From the NCBI GenBank assembly GCA_945827785.1, contig CALZOR010000008.1:1-43995 (forward strand): a DNA stretch of 43,995 nucleotides. The letters are read 5' to 3'. A model generated the notes under the pieces. That model was not told the origin of the DNA. It did not search any database and worked only from the letters and a program-made list of their open reading frames with translations. Positions 20,184 to 30,188 of this stretch are shown one piece after another. The position numbers and the translations under genes are program-made. Position 1 is the first letter of the stretch; every line of letters starts with the position of its first letter. Origin of the DNA: an uncultured Bacteroidales bacterium (GTDB taxonomy: Bacteria; Bacteroidota; Bacteroidia; Bacteroidales; UBA932).

Positions 20184-20903
20184 CTAAAAAATCTTAACTT
20201 TTGAGAGGTAGGCCTGTATTGTTTTCTCCAAACCCATATAAAGGGCATCGCAGATGATGGCATGGCCTATGGAAACCTCCGCAGTCCACGGAATGTTCCT
20301 GATGAAGAACTCCAGGTTCTCAAGGCTGAGGTCATGCCCGGCGTTCACCTGCAGTCCCGCTTCGCGGGCCGCCTCTGCCGTCTTGATGAAATCTGCAATT
20401 GCTCCTTCCCTGTCCTTTGGATAATTGCTCGCATAGGGCTCGGTATAGAGCTCCACCCTGTCGCAACCGCATTCTGCCGCAGCAATGGCCATGCGAGGAT
20501 TTGGATCGATGAAGATGGATGTGCGTATTCCCTTGGATTTGAATGTTTTGCATACATCGGTAAGGAAGTCCCTGTGCTTGATTGCATCCCATCCGGCATT
20601 CGAAGTAATGGCATCTTCCGCATCGGGGACGAGGGTGACCTGGTCCGGAACAACTTCAAGGACGAGGTCTATGAAGGAAGGAATCGGATTTCCTTCAATA
20701 TTGAATTCCGTAGTAATCAGCGGCCTTATCTGTCTGACATCCGCATATCTGATATGTCTTTCGTCCGGTCTCGGATGGACGGTAATGCCTTCGGCACCGA
20801 ACTTTTCACACATAACGGCTGCATGTGCCACATCAGGCATATTTCCGCCTCTTGCGTTCCTTATTGTGGCAATCTTGTTGATGTTTACACTTAGTCTTGT
20901 CAT
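20184..20903 (-). CDS. pdxJ: Pyridoxine 5'-phosphate synthase
   Basis: TRLSVNINKIATIRNARGGNMPDV; GAEGITVHPRPDERHIR. Confidence 0.97.
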   Translation of the reverse strand: MTRLSVNINKIATIRNARGGNMPDVAHAAVMCEKFGAEGITVHPRPDERHIRYADVRQIRPLITTEFNIEGNPIPSFIDLVLEVVPDQVTLVPDAEDAITSNAGWDAIKHRDFLTDVCKTFKSKGIRTSIFIDPNPRMAIAAAECGCDRVELYTEPYASNYPKDREGAIADFIKTAEAAREAGLQVNAGHDLSLENLEFFIRNIPWTAEVSIGHAIICDALYMGLEKTIQAYLSKVKIF

Positions 20904-21000
20904 TCTCGTCTTATATTTTCGACCGACAAAAATAGATAATAAACTTTAAAATTTGTAAATATTGTGCTATTTTTGGCATTTTATAGCGAAACTTGAGCGG

Positions 21001-21819
21001 ATGACAGGATATTTATATATAGGAAAAAAAGGGTCGGAAACAGACCCGAGAATTACCCTTCTTTCCCGGAAACTTTCATCGGGAGGTTGGACGGTCATAA
21101 CGGGCGCAAACCCGGCTGATGCCCCAGGTGACACGGACATGATTCTGAGCGTCGGAGGCGACGGGTCCTTCCTTTCGGCCTCGTCTTATGCTTCCCGCAG
21201 GGGCATCCCTGTCGTGGGAGTGAATCTCGGCCGCCTCGGATTCCTTTCCGAGAACCGGCCTGAAGACGTCGCGGATGCCTTGATTTCAGGAGAATATGAA
21301 ATTGAGGAACGGGGTCTCCTTTCGGCATCACTCTCAGGCAGTGGAAATCCTGAAAGTGAAGATTTCATTGCCCTGAATGAAGTCACCGTCCACCGCAGCG
21401 GTGCTGCCATGCTCGGAGTCGATGTCAGGATCGGGGACGAGAAACTTCCCACCTACTGGGCCGACGGACTTGTCATTTCCACAAGTTCCGGCTCAACGGC
21501 ATATTCTCTCAGCGTCGGCGGACCGATAGTGCTTCCGCAGTCAAAAGTCCTGATCATATCCCCGATTGCCCCGCACAACCTGAATGTGCGCCCTCTCGTG
21601 GTGCCGGATTCATCGGAAATCACTCTTGACATGCATTCGCGTGACGGCCAGTTCACCTTCACTGCGGACAATCTCAATGTCTGTGCACCTTCCGACACAA
21701 GCATCAGGGTTTCAATGGCACAATTTTCGCTTAAGCGTGTCCGGCTCAATAAATCGGATTTCATCAATGCCCTTACTGAAAAACTCTTCTGGGGCGAGGA
21801 TGTCCGGAATATCAAATAA
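21001..21819 (+). CDS. nadK: NAD kinase
   Basis: Start adjusted to MTGYLYIGKKGS; SVGGDGSFLSASSYA (GGDG), GVNLGRLGFL, STSSGSTAYSLSVGGPI. Confidence 0.95.
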   Translation: MTGYLYIGKKGSETDPRITLLSRKLSSGGWTVITGANPADAPGDTDMILSVGGDGSFLSASSYASRRGIPVVGVNLGRLGFLSENRPEDVADALISGEYEIEERGLLSASLSGSGNPESEDFIALNEVTVHRSGAAMLGVDVRIGDEKLPTYWADGLVISTSSGSTAYSLSVGGPIVLPQSKVLIISPIAPHNLNVRPLVVPDSSEITLDMHSRDGQFTFTADNLNVCAPSDTSIRVSMAQFSLKRVRLNKSDFINALTEKLFWGEDVRNIK

Positions 21820-21834
21820 TTGAAATTTACACCT

Positions 21835-22563
21835 ATGGCAACAGAAGACGGTAAAAAAGTACCTCTGCATGTCTCCATCATCATGGATGGTAATGGAAGA
21901 TGGGCAAAGGAAAGAGGCAAGGAAAGGGTTTATGGCCATTTCGAAGGCGTTGAAAGCGTGAGGGCATGTGTGGAGGCATCGGTCGAGACCGGTGTGCGCT
22001 ACCTGTCGCTTTTCGCATTTTCTGAAGAGAACTGGGGACGTCCGGATGCAGAAGTTTCTGCACTCATGGAATTGATGGTCAAGGCAATGCGTGCAGAAAT
22101 GGACAGCCTGAACAAAAACGGAGTCCGGTTCATGGTTCTTGGCAACAGGGCCCATCTTTCAGATAACGTGAACAATGTCATCGACGACTGCATGCAGATG
22201 ACAGCATCAAACACAAGATTGACTCTCATCCTCTTCATGAGCTACAGCGGCAAATGGGACATACTTCAGGCGGCAAAGCGTCTTGCTGCTGAAGCGGCAG
22301 CAAACCCCGAGGGCATCGATGCCATACTTTCGATGGACAATGATGCATTTGCCAGATATCTCGTCACTGACGGAATCCCGGACCCGGACCTGATCATAAG
22401 GACCTCCGGAGAGACCCGTCTGAGCAACTATCTTCTCTGGCAGGGGGCATATTCCGAACTTCTTTTTGTAGATACATTGTGGCCTGACTTCCGTAAGGAG
22501 GAATTCCGCTTGGCTCTGGAATCCTATTCAAAACGGGACAGACGTTATGGTAAAGTCAAATAA
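21835..22563 (+). CDS. uppS: Isoprenyl transferase (UPP synthase)
   Basis: HVSIIMDGNGRWAKERG; DLIIRTSGETRLSNYLLWQGAYSE. Confidence 0.97.
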   Translation: MATEDGKKVPLHVSIIMDGNGRWAKERGKERVYGHFEGVESVRACVEASVETGVRYLSLFAFSEENWGRPDAEVSALMELMVKAMRAEMDSLNKNGVRFMVLGNRAHLSDNVNNVIDDCMQMTASNTRLTLILFMSYSGKWDILQAAKRLAAEAAANPEGIDAILSMDNDAFARYLVTDGIPDPDLIIRTSGETRLSNYLLWQGAYSELLFVDTLWPDFRKEEFRLALESYSKRDRRYGKVK

Positions 22564-22599
22564 TTGCGTATATTTGCAGTTTTGAATTAAATTATACGG

Positions 22600-25221
22600 A
22601 TGAGAATCAGCAGAGTTTTCCTTCTTGTACTGTTTATGGTACTCTCGGCCTCTTATGTGATGTCGCTTTATGCGCAGAACAGGGATGGTGGAGTTGTCGT
22701 CGATTATAACAAACCGAATAAATATATAGTGGGCGGTGTCAAGGTCGAAGGCACCAATTATCTTTCTCCGGAGCAGATTATTCAGGTTTCAGGCCTTCAG
22801 AAGGGTCTTGAGGTCACTGTCCCGGGTGAGCAGATAACTTCGGTGGTCAAGCGACTGTGGCTTCAGCGCTATTTCGAGGATGTATCGGTGTCGGTGGACT
22901 CCCTCAGTCCGAGCCGCGATACGGCATTCTTCAAGATTTCCATTGTCGAGCGTCCGCGTGTATCCAAATGGACATTCAGCGGAGTGAAACAGGGAGAGCA
23001 GAAGGAACTTCAGGAGCGTCTCAACCTTAAGCGAGGCGGGGAGTTCTCGGAATATGTCTCAAAGACTTCGACTGATATCATCAAGAGATATTTCAAGGAG
23101 AAGGGCTTCTATAACGTTGACGTCAACGTGATGACGAAGCGCGACACCATGATCCGCAGCGCTATCCGCGTGAACTTCCACGTGAACAGGGGAGAGAAGG
23201 TCAAAATCAAGAAGATAAACTTCAATGGCGCGAAGAACGTAAAGGAATTCAAGCTCGTACGTTCGATGAAAAAGACCAAGGATGCAAGGTTCATGAACCT
23301 GTTCAGCTCAAAGAAATTCAACGAGAGCGAGTATGAGAATGACAAGAAATCCCTCATCAGCGCTTTCAACGAGGCTGGTTACAGGGATGCAAGGATTGTC
23401 AAGGATACAATGTATTATATCGAACCGGGGCGTCTGCAGATTGACTTCGACATTGACGAGGGCAGGAAATACTATTTCAGGAACATCACATGGACAGGAA
23501 ACTCAGTCTTCTCATCAGATGCCCTCAATGAAATCCTGATGGTCAAGAAGGGAGATGTCTATGATTTGGTGACCATGCAGAAACGACTCTATGGCGGTGG
23601 GAAACAGACCGAATATGATGTTTCCAAGCTATACAGGGACAACGGCTATCTGTTCTTCAATATCCAGCCGGTGGAACTGAACATCCAGGGAGACTCCGTC
23701 GATGTGGAAATGAGGGTTGTCGAGGGAAAACCGGCGACATTGAACAACATCATCATCAATGGTAACGACCTCACCAACGAAAGAGTAGTGCGCCGTCAGG
23801 TCTTCACCCGTCCGGGATACCTCTTCAGCCAGAGCGATTTCGAACGTTCAATCAGGGAAATTGCATCCATGGGCCAGTTCGATGCGGAGGCCATTGCCGA
23901 TCCGAATACCGGATACTCTCTGCTTCCGAATCCAAATGACAATACGGTTGACATTGTATATAATGTAACAGAGAAACCTTCCAGCCAGCTGGAACTTTCA
24001 GGCGGCTGGGGCGGAAATACCTTCGTGGCTACTGTCGGAGTCAGCTTCAACAATTTCTCCACAAGAAGGTTCTTTGACAAGACTGCATGGCGTCCTGTAC
24101 CTCTTGGAGATGCACAGAACCTTGCAATCCGCTTCCAGACCAACGGAACGTACTACACGAGCCTTTCAGCCAGCTTCTCTGAGCCATGGCTCTTCGGAAA
24201 GAAGCCTACATCGCTGAATGTATCGCTCTACTATACAAGGCAGACCAACTCCTACCTTGCATTCAACATTCTGAACAATAACGAGTACATGGAGGTGTAT
24301 GGATTTGCAGCCGGAATCGGAAAAAGGCTCAAATGGCCTGACAACTATTTCGTACTTTACAATCAGTTGAGTTGGCAGACATACAAGCTTCAGAACTGGG
24401 CGTACCAGTTCCTCTTCAATACCGGTATTTCGCACAACCTCAGCTATACCCTCAGCCTTTCGAGAAACTCTACCGACCAGCAAATCTATCCGCGTCAGGG
24501 CTCGGACATCTCTTTCTCCCTCCAGCTGACTCCGCCTTACTCCCTGCTCAGAAGCTGCAAGGGCAAGAACAAGGACAGGTTCCTGAAGGGGTATGACGAA
24601 AAGGGCAATGTGCAGTATGCAACCAATTGGAAGGAAATCAATTACAACCTCCAGACATCTCAGGAGAGATACAAATGGATCGAGTATCACAAATGGTCGG
24701 TCAAGGCGGCAATCTACACCAAACTCGTCGGAGACCTTGTCCTGATGGCCCGCGCACAGTTCGGATATCTTGGCTACTATAACCGCAACTGGGGATATTC
24801 TCCGTTCGAGGGATTCCGCGTCGGTGGTGACGGTATGTCCGGATATGATACATATGGATCAGAGATCATTTCACTTCGTGGATATGAAAACTACTCCCTG
24901 ACACCTACTGCATCATCAAATTACAATACCACAGGAAACTATTATTCCGGCAACGTGTATGACAAGTTCACTGTCGAGCTCCGTTATCCTGTCGTGCTTC
25001 AGCCGCAGTCCACGATTTACGCGCTCCTCTTCCTCGAAGGCGGTAACTGCTGGTCTGACATCAGGGATTTCAATCCTTTCCAGATCAAGAGGTCTGCCGG
25101 AGTCGGCGTGAGGGTGTTCCTCCCGATGATCGGACTCCTTGGAGTTGACTGGGGATGGGGATTCGACGATCCAGTCAATGGAAAGAGCCAGTTCCACTTC
25201 GTCATCGGACAACAGTTCTAG
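22600..25221 (+). CDS. bamA: Outer membrane protein assembly factor BamA
   Basis: Five POTRA-like repeats and C-terminal barrel ending FHFVIGQQF; SLRGYENYSL. Confidence 0.95.
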   Translation: MRISRVFLLVLFMVLSASYVMSLYAQNRDGGVVVDYNKPNKYIVGGVKVEGTNYLSPEQIIQVSGLQKGLEVTVPGEQITSVVKRLWLQRYFEDVSVSVDSLSPSRDTAFFKISIVERPRVSKWTFSGVKQGEQKELQERLNLKRGGEFSEYVSKTSTDIIKRYFKEKGFYNVDVNVMTKRDTMIRSAIRVNFHVNRGEKVKIKKINFNGAKNVKEFKLVRSMKKTKDARFMNLFSSKKFNESEYENDKKSLISAFNEAGYRDARIVKDTMYYIEPGRLQIDFDIDEGRKYYFRNITWTGNSVFSSDALNEILMVKKGDVYDLVTMQKRLYGGGKQTEYDVSKLYRDNGYLFFNIQPVELNIQGDSVDVEMRVVEGKPATLNNIIINGNDLTNERVVRRQVFTRPGYLFSQSDFERSIREIASMGQFDAEAIADPNTGYSLLPNPNDNTVDIVYNVTEKPSSQLELSGGWGGNTFVATVGVSFNNFSTRRFFDKTAWRPVPLGDAQNLAIRFQTNGTYYTSLSASFSEPWLFGKKPTSLNVSLYYTRQTNSYLAFNILNNNEYMEVYGFAAGIGKRLKWPDNYFVLYNQLSWQTYKLQNWAYQFLFNTGISHNLSYTLSLSRNSTDQQIYPRQGSDISFSLQLTPPYSLLRSCKGKNKDRFLKGYDEKGNVQYATNWKEINYNLQTSQERYKWIEYHKWSVKAAIYTKLVGDLVLMARAQFGYLGYYNRNWGYSPFEGFRVGGDGMSGYDTYGSEIISLRGYENYSLTPTASSNYNTTGNYYSGNVYDKFTVELRYPVVLQPQSTIYALLFLEGGNCWSDIRDFNPFQIKRSAGVGVRVFLPMIGLLGVDWGWGFDDPVNGKSQFHFVIGQQF

Positions 25222-25242
25222 AAATTAATAACATAATATAAA

Positions 25243-25818
25243 ATGAAGAAGATTTTATTGATCGCAGCCATGGCAATGATATCTCTTGCCGCTGCCGCAC
25301 AGAACATTACTTTCGCTTATGTGGATTATAATGAGCTTGTACAGCTCATGCCTGAAATGGACAAGGCACGCGAGCAGATTGAAGCTGCAAGTGTCGAGGC
25401 TCAGGAAACCTACACTGCAATGATGGAAGAGTACCAGACAAAGGCTCAGCAGTTCCAGCAGAAACAGGCAACCTGGACTCAGGCAATCAGAGAAAGCAAG
25501 GCCGCTGAACTCCAGCAGATCGAGTACAGGATTCAGGATTTCCAGCAGGCTATCCAGCAGGAACTCCAGCAGACACAGCAGACTCTTCAGGCTCCTATCT
25601 ATGAGAAGGCTCAGGCAACCGTAACCGAGCTTGCTAAAGCTAAGGGTGTCGCTTTCGTATTCGAGAAGAATTCAGTGATTTACATTGATCCAGCACAGGC
25701 TATTGACCTCACTCCGGAGGCAAGGAAAGCTCTGAACATTCCTGAGGACAGAACTCTTGAGTCTCTCCAGGCAGAGCTTCAGGCAAAGGCTCAGGCAGCA
25801 CAGGGAGGAGCACAGTAA
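25243..25818 (+). CDS. OmpH/Skp family periplasmic chaperone
   Basis: Signal peptide, AYVDYNELVQLMPEMDKAREQIE, Q-rich coiled coil; directly after bamA. Confidence 0.9.
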   Translation: MKKILLIAAMAMISLAAAAQNITFAYVDYNELVQLMPEMDKAREQIEAASVEAQETYTAMMEEYQTKAQQFQQKQATWTQAIRESKAAELQQIEYRIQDFQQAIQQELQQTQQTLQAPIYEKAQATVTELAKAKGVAFVFEKNSVIYIDPAQAIDLTPEARKALNIPEDRTLESLQAELQAKAQAAQGGAQ

Positions 25819-25857
25819 TCGTGCTTTCTTATAAAAATTCCGTTAACGGGCACGGAA

Positions 25858-26016
25858 TTCATCGTTGCAAAGACTCCTGCTGCACGTTGGGGTACACCTG
25901 AAGACCTCATGGGCCCTGCAGTGTTCCTCGCATCAGATGCTTCCAACTTCGTGAACGGGCACGTTCTCTATGTGGACGGAGGTATTCTTGCTTACATCGG
26001 AAAACAGCCACAGTAA
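25858..26016 (+). pseudogene. C-terminal remnant of a KduD-like SDR (2-deoxy-D-gluconate 3-dehydrogenase type)
   Basis: In-frame FIVAKTPAARWGTPEDLMGPAVFLASDASNFVNGHVLYVDGGILAYIGKQPQ*, no N-terminal two thirds and no usable start. Confidence 0.85.
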
Positions 26017-26026
26017 TCGAATCGTG

Positions 26027-27157
26027 ATGAAAAGATTATCAACTTTTATGGCAGCGGCTTCGGCTGCTGCCGTTTTGGTTTCATGCGCAGGCGCTGGCCA
26101 AAGCGTGATTGTCAGCAATGACACTAGCCTTGCAAGGCAGAACGAGACTGTTGAGCTTTCTTTCAGCGAACTCTGCAGCGGTGATGACAACCTTACTGCA
26201 GAGAACGTAATCGTACTCAATCATCTTGGAAAACAGGTTCCAGTTCAGGTATATACCGAGAAGGACGGAGAGCAGATTCTGCTTTTCCAGGCTGACGTCA
26301 AGGAACATTCAAGTGTAAAATACACCGTGAAGGTCGGGGAACGTGAAGAATTTCCGATGAAGGCATACAGCCGCCACGTCCCGGAGAGACTTGACGACTA
26401 TGCTTATGAGAATAACCTCGTTGCCGGACGTATCTATGGCCCAGCCCTTCAGGATCCACGTACTTTCGGATCGGATGTTTGGCTGAAATGTACCGAAAGA
26501 CTCGTCATTGACGACTGGTTCAAGAAAATGGACTATCATCACAACTATGGCGAGGGAATGGACTGCTACAAGGTGGCAAATACACTCGGCGGCGGTGCCG
26601 TTACTCCTTATGTTGGGGAAAAACTTATCATCGGAGACAACTGGGCAACTCAGGAGCATCTTACCGACGGCCCGATTCGTACCAAGGCTTATTTCACTTA
26701 TGATGCCTTCGACGTCGCAGGTCAGAAAGTTTCTGCAACCCGCGAGATTTCTCTTGATGCAAACAGCCGTTTCGTTCAGTCAACTACATGGTTCTCAGCC
26801 CAGACTCAGGAGCTTCCGCTTGCGCTTGGCGCAATCCAGCACGATGTTCTTGACAGGGTTGACGGCACCAACTGGATTGCCTTCACAGAGGTTGCTTCCG
26901 ACACAAAACAGCCTGAGATTGACGGAAACATTTCCATCGGCCTTGTGCTTTCACCGGAACTTTCTGCTGAGGGCACTGCAACTCTCGATGGTCATGCAGT
27001 TATCAAGACCACTGCAAAATGCGGCTCACCGGTAACTGTATGGACAGCTTCAGGTTGGAGCCAGGGCGGAGTTGAATCTCCACAGGCATGGACAGCCCTT
27101 GTTCAGGATTTCGCCTATGCCAAGGCTCATCCTCTAAAGGTTGAGGTTGTCAAATAA
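26027..27157 (+). CDS. DUF4861 family lipoprotein
   Basis: MKRLSTFMAAASAAAVLVSCAGAG signal; family typically found beside kduI/kduD pectin genes; start adjusted (the ORF-track start lies inside the kduD remnant). Confidence 0.82.
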   Translation: MKRLSTFMAAASAAAVLVSCAGAGQSVIVSNDTSLARQNETVELSFSELCSGDDNLTAENVIVLNHLGKQVPVQVYTEKDGEQILLFQADVKEHSSVKYTVKVGEREEFPMKAYSRHVPERLDDYAYENNLVAGRIYGPALQDPRTFGSDVWLKCTERLVIDDWFKKMDYHHNYGEGMDCYKVANTLGGGAVTPYVGEKLIIGDNWATQEHLTDGPIRTKAYFTYDAFDVAGQKVSATREISLDANSRFVQSTTWFSAQTQELPLALGAIQHDVLDRVDGTNWIAFTEVASDTKQPEIDGNISIGLVLSPELSAEGTATLDGHAVIKTTAKCGSPVTVWTASGWSQGGVESPQAWTALVQDFAYAKAHPLKVEVVK

Positions 27158-27180
27158 TATTTCTGATAAATACCATAATG

Positions 27181-27210
27181 AAAAAAACCGACCATCCGGC
27201 CGGTTTTTTT
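27181..27210. terminator. Bidirectional terminator between convergent DUF4861 and pnp
   Basis: AAAAAAACCG...CGGTTTTTTT hairpin. Confidence 0.85.
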
Positions 27211-27229
27211 ATCAGGATAATCCTGAGGC

Positions 27230-29554
27230 TTAGAACATTTCAGGATCATTGTTTGATGGAGTCTCGACGTCGTTCTGCTGAGGACGGCGTGGACCTCTGC
27301 TGCGGTCATCGCGGCGTGGGCCTCTGTCGTTCCTGCGGTCTGAAGAACCCTGACGGCGGTCGTCGCGACGAGGGCCTCTGTCACCCTGAGGCCTTGGCTT
27401 GCGCTCAGGCTCTACATAGCCCTCAGGCTTTTCAATCAGAGCCTTGCGAGAAAGCCTCATCTTGCCGGTCTTCTCGTCAATTTCGAGGAGCTTCACGTCA
27501 ACTTCGTCACCGATGTTGAGCACGTCTTCAACCTTGTCGGTCTTTCCCCAGTCGATTTCAGAGATGTGGAGGAGTCCCTCTTTTCCAGGAAGAATCTCTA
27601 CAAATGCTCCGAACTCGAGGCATGAGACAACCTTTCCATGGTAAACGGTGCCAACCTCAGGAACAGCGCAGATGCCGTTGATCCAGTTGAGAGCCTTGTC
27701 CATTGACTCCTTGTTCTCGCCGAAGATGTCAACTACGCCCTCAGTCTTGCCGTTGGTGTTCTCCTCAGTGATTGTGACAACTGTGCCTGTCTCTCTCTGA
27801 ATCTTCTGGATAACCTCACCGCCTTTGCCGATGATTGCTCCGATGAAGTCACCCGGAACGCGGATCTGGATGATGCGAGGAACGAATGGCTTGTAGTCCT
27901 CACGAGGCTCGCTGATTGTCTTCATCATCTCGCCCATGATGTGCATGCGTCCCTGACGTGCCTGCTCAAGGGCTCTTTCGAGGACGTCGTATGAAAGACC
28001 GTCCACCTTGATGTCCATCTGGGTTGCAGTGATACCGTCTTTTGTTCCGGTAACCTTGAAGTCCATGTCTCCGAGGTGGTCCTCATCTCCGAGGATGTCG
28101 GTAAGGATTGCATATCTTTCGTTTGGTCTGTCCTTGTCAGTGATAAGTCCCATTGCAACACCTGCGACAGGTTTCTTGATCTTCACTCCGGCATCCATGA
28201 GTGCGAGGCAGCCTGCGCAGACAGTAGCCATTGAAGATGAACCGTTTGACTCGAGGATGTCTGAAACCACGCGTACTGCATAAGGGTTTTCTGGTGCTAT
28301 TGGAACCATCGGCTTGAGTGCCCTCCATGCGAGGTTTCCGTGACCGATTTCACGACGTCCCACACCTCTCTGTGCCTTAGCCTCTCCGGTTGAGAACGGA
28401 GGGAAGTTGTAGTGGAGGACGAACTGGTCAGTGCCCTGAACGAGCACTTCGTCGCGCTCCTTCATGTCGAGCTTGGTTCCGAGGGTTACAGTCGAAAGTG
28501 ACTGAGTCTCACCACGGGTGAAGATCGCGCTTCCGTGTGCGCATGGAAGGTATCCTACCTCGCACCAGATTGGACGCACCTGAGTGGTGTTACGTCCGTC
28601 AAGACGGATTCCCTCATCGAGAATCATGTTCCTCATTGCAGCTTTCTCGACAGCGTGATAGTACCTTTCGACCATCATCTTTTTGTCTTCGCGCTCCTCC
28701 TCAGGAATTGTCTGGTAGAACTCCTCCTTGAGTGCGTCGAAAGCGTCGGTCCTTTCATGCTTGCCCTGACCTGACTTTGCAATTGCATAGCACCTGTCAT
28801 AGCAGAACTCCTGAACGGCCTTGCGAAGGTCTTCGTCGTTCTCTTCGTGGCAGTAGGTTCTCTTGACTGTCTTTCCGACCTCCTCTGTGAGTTCCATCTG
28901 CACCTTGCAGTGGCGTTTAATCTCTTCGTGAGCGAACTTGATGGCCTCAAGCATGTCGTGCTCGCTGACCTCGTTCATCTCACCCTCGACCATCATGATG
29001 TTGTCGTAGGTAGCGGCAACCATGATGTCTATATCAGCATTCTCCATCTCGCTGAAGTTAGGGTTGATCCGGAGCTGTCCGTCAATTCTTGCAACCCTTA
29101 CCTCTGAGATAGGACCCTCGAAAGGAATGTCGCTCACTGCAAGAGCAGCTGATGCGGCAAGACCTGCGAGAGCATCCGGCTGAATGTCCTTTTCTGCTGA
29201 AATAAGATTTACATTTACATATACTTCTGCGTGGAAATCCTCTGGGAACAGCGGCCTGAGAGCCCTGTCCACGAGCCTTGCGATGAGAATTTCATAATCA
29301 GAAGCCTTTCCCTCACGCTTCATGAAGCCTCCCGGGAATCTTCCCGCAGAAGCATATTTCTCCTTGTAGTCCACCTGCAGAGGCATGAAGTCCACATCCT
29401 CTTTTGCATCTTTTGCACAGGTCACAGTTGCAAGGAGCATGGTGCCGCCCATCTTGACGACCACCGCACCATCAGCCTGTTTTGCAAGCTTGCCGGTCTC
29501 GATTTCGATTATCCTTCCGTCGGACAATTCGATTTTCTTGTTTACGATATTCAT
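27230..29554 (-). CDS. pnp: Polyribonucleotide nucleotidyltransferase (PNPase)
   Basis: Start adjusted to [35 protein letters not shown] ([15 protein letters not shown]) and S1 domains. Confidence 0.97.
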   Translation of the reverse strand: MNIVNKKIELSDGRIIEIETGKLAKQADGAVVVKMGGTMLLATVTCAKDAKEDVDFMPLQVDYKEKYASAGRFPGGFMKREGKASDYEILIARLVDRALRPLFPEDFHAEVYVNVNLISAEKDIQPDALAGLAASAALAVSDIPFEGPISEVRVARIDGQLRINPNFSEMENADIDIMVAATYDNIMMVEGEMNEVSEHDMLEAIKFAHEEIKRHCKVQMELTEEVGKTVKRTYCHEENDEDLRKAVQEFCYDRCYAIAKSGQGKHERTDAFDALKEEFYQTIPEEEREDKKMMVERYYHAVEKAAMRNMILDEGIRLDGRNTTQVRPIWCEVGYLPCAHGSAIFTRGETQSLSTVTLGTKLDMKERDEVLVQGTDQFVLHYNFPPFSTGEAKAQRGVGRREIGHGNLAWRALKPMVPIAPENPYAVRVVSDILESNGSSSMATVCAGCLALMDAGVKIKKPVAGVAMGLITDKDRPNERYAILTDILGDEDHLGDMDFKVTGTKDGITATQMDIKVDGLSYDVLERALEQARQGRMHIMGEMMKTISEPREDYKPFVPRIIQIRVPGDFIGAIIGKGGEVIQKIQRETGTVVTITEENTNGKTEGVVDIFGENKESMDKALNWINGICAVPEVGTVYHGKVVSCLEFGAFVEILPGKEGLLHISEIDWGKTDKVEDVLNIGDEVDVKLLEIDEKTGKMRLSRKALIEKPEGYVEPERKPRPQGDRGPRRDDRRQGSSDRRNDRGPRRDDRSRGPRRPQQNDVETPSNNDPEMF

Positions 29555-29565
29555 TACTTCTTTCA

Positions 29566-29689
29566 CAACCTGCCTCCCCCTATGGGAGTCATTAATAATT
29601 TTGTCTGTCTGTTCCGCCCATATGGAACCCGTCGGGTTCCTAGATATAGTCACGTACTATATTAATCATTCTTCCGGCACCGCAGGTTG
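29566..29689 (-). promoter_or_regulatory. Structured pnp 5' leader
   Basis: 8-bp long-range stem CAACCTGC (29566-29573)/GCAGGTTG (29682-29689) enclosing hairpins GGAACCC-GTC-GGGTTCC (29624-29640) and ATATAGT-CACGT-ACTATAT (29644-29662). Confidence 0.5.
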
Positions 29690-29722
29690 ATGAGTGTTAG
29701 TGCCATCGGAATTTTTTTTGCG

Positions 29723-29755
29723 AAAAAAAAGGGAAACCCTGTTCGGGATTCCCCC
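29723..29755 (-). terminator. Rho-independent terminator downstream of rpsO
   Basis: Minus strand GGGAATCCC-GAACA-GGGTTTCCC then TTTTTTTT. Confidence 0.85.
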
Positions 29756-29775
29756 TTGTCATTCCTATTTTCTGG

Positions 29776-30051
29776 TTATCGACGCAGACCAAGCTCTTTG
29801 ACGATAGCTCTGTATCTCTCGATGTCAGTCTCCCTGAGGTAGTCAAGGACACGGCGTCTCTTACCAACGAGTCTCAGAAGTGAACGACGGGTTGAGTAGT
29901 CCTTCTTGTTGCTTTTGAGGTGCTCGGTAAGGTGAGCGATACGGTAGGAAAATAATGCAATCTGACTCTCTGGAGAGCCGGTGTCAGTATTAGACTTTCC
30001 GTACTTCGCGAAAATCTCCTGCTTTTTCTCCGGTGCTAAATATTCAGCCAT
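29776..30051 (-). CDS. rpsO: 30S ribosomal protein S15
   Basis: [48 protein letters not shown]. Confidence 0.97.
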   Translation of the reverse strand: MAEYLAPEKKQEIFAKYGKSNTDTGSPESQIALFSYRIAHLTEHLKSNKKDYSTRRSLLRLVGKRRRVLDYLRETDIERYRAIVKELGLRR

Positions 30052-30110
30052 AGCGAAAAAAGTTTAGAGGGTTAATAAATACTCGCTTTTCATTTCTGAT
30101 AAAGCGGGCG

Positions 30111-30141
30111 CAAAGATACACATAAAATAAAATAAATCAAA
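30111..30141 (-). promoter_or_regulatory. Canonical Bacteroidota promoter for rpsO (TTTG-N19-TATCTTTG)
   Basis: + strand CAAAGATA (30111-30118) and CAAA (30138-30141), 19-bp spacer. Confidence 0.78.
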
Positions 30142-30188
30142 CTCTTTCAAAGAAAATTATTCAAAAAGTCGAAATTCCCTTGCATGTC

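Noticed and set aside
20262-20894. 210-aa + strand ORF opposite pdxJ
   Set aside because: Antisense of the conserved pdxJ frame
27230-27460. Repetitive GGACCTCTG/CGTCGCGACG pattern as a possible CRISPR or tandem-repeat array
   Set aside because: It is the coding sequence of the PNPase RG/DR-rich tail; no regular spacer structure
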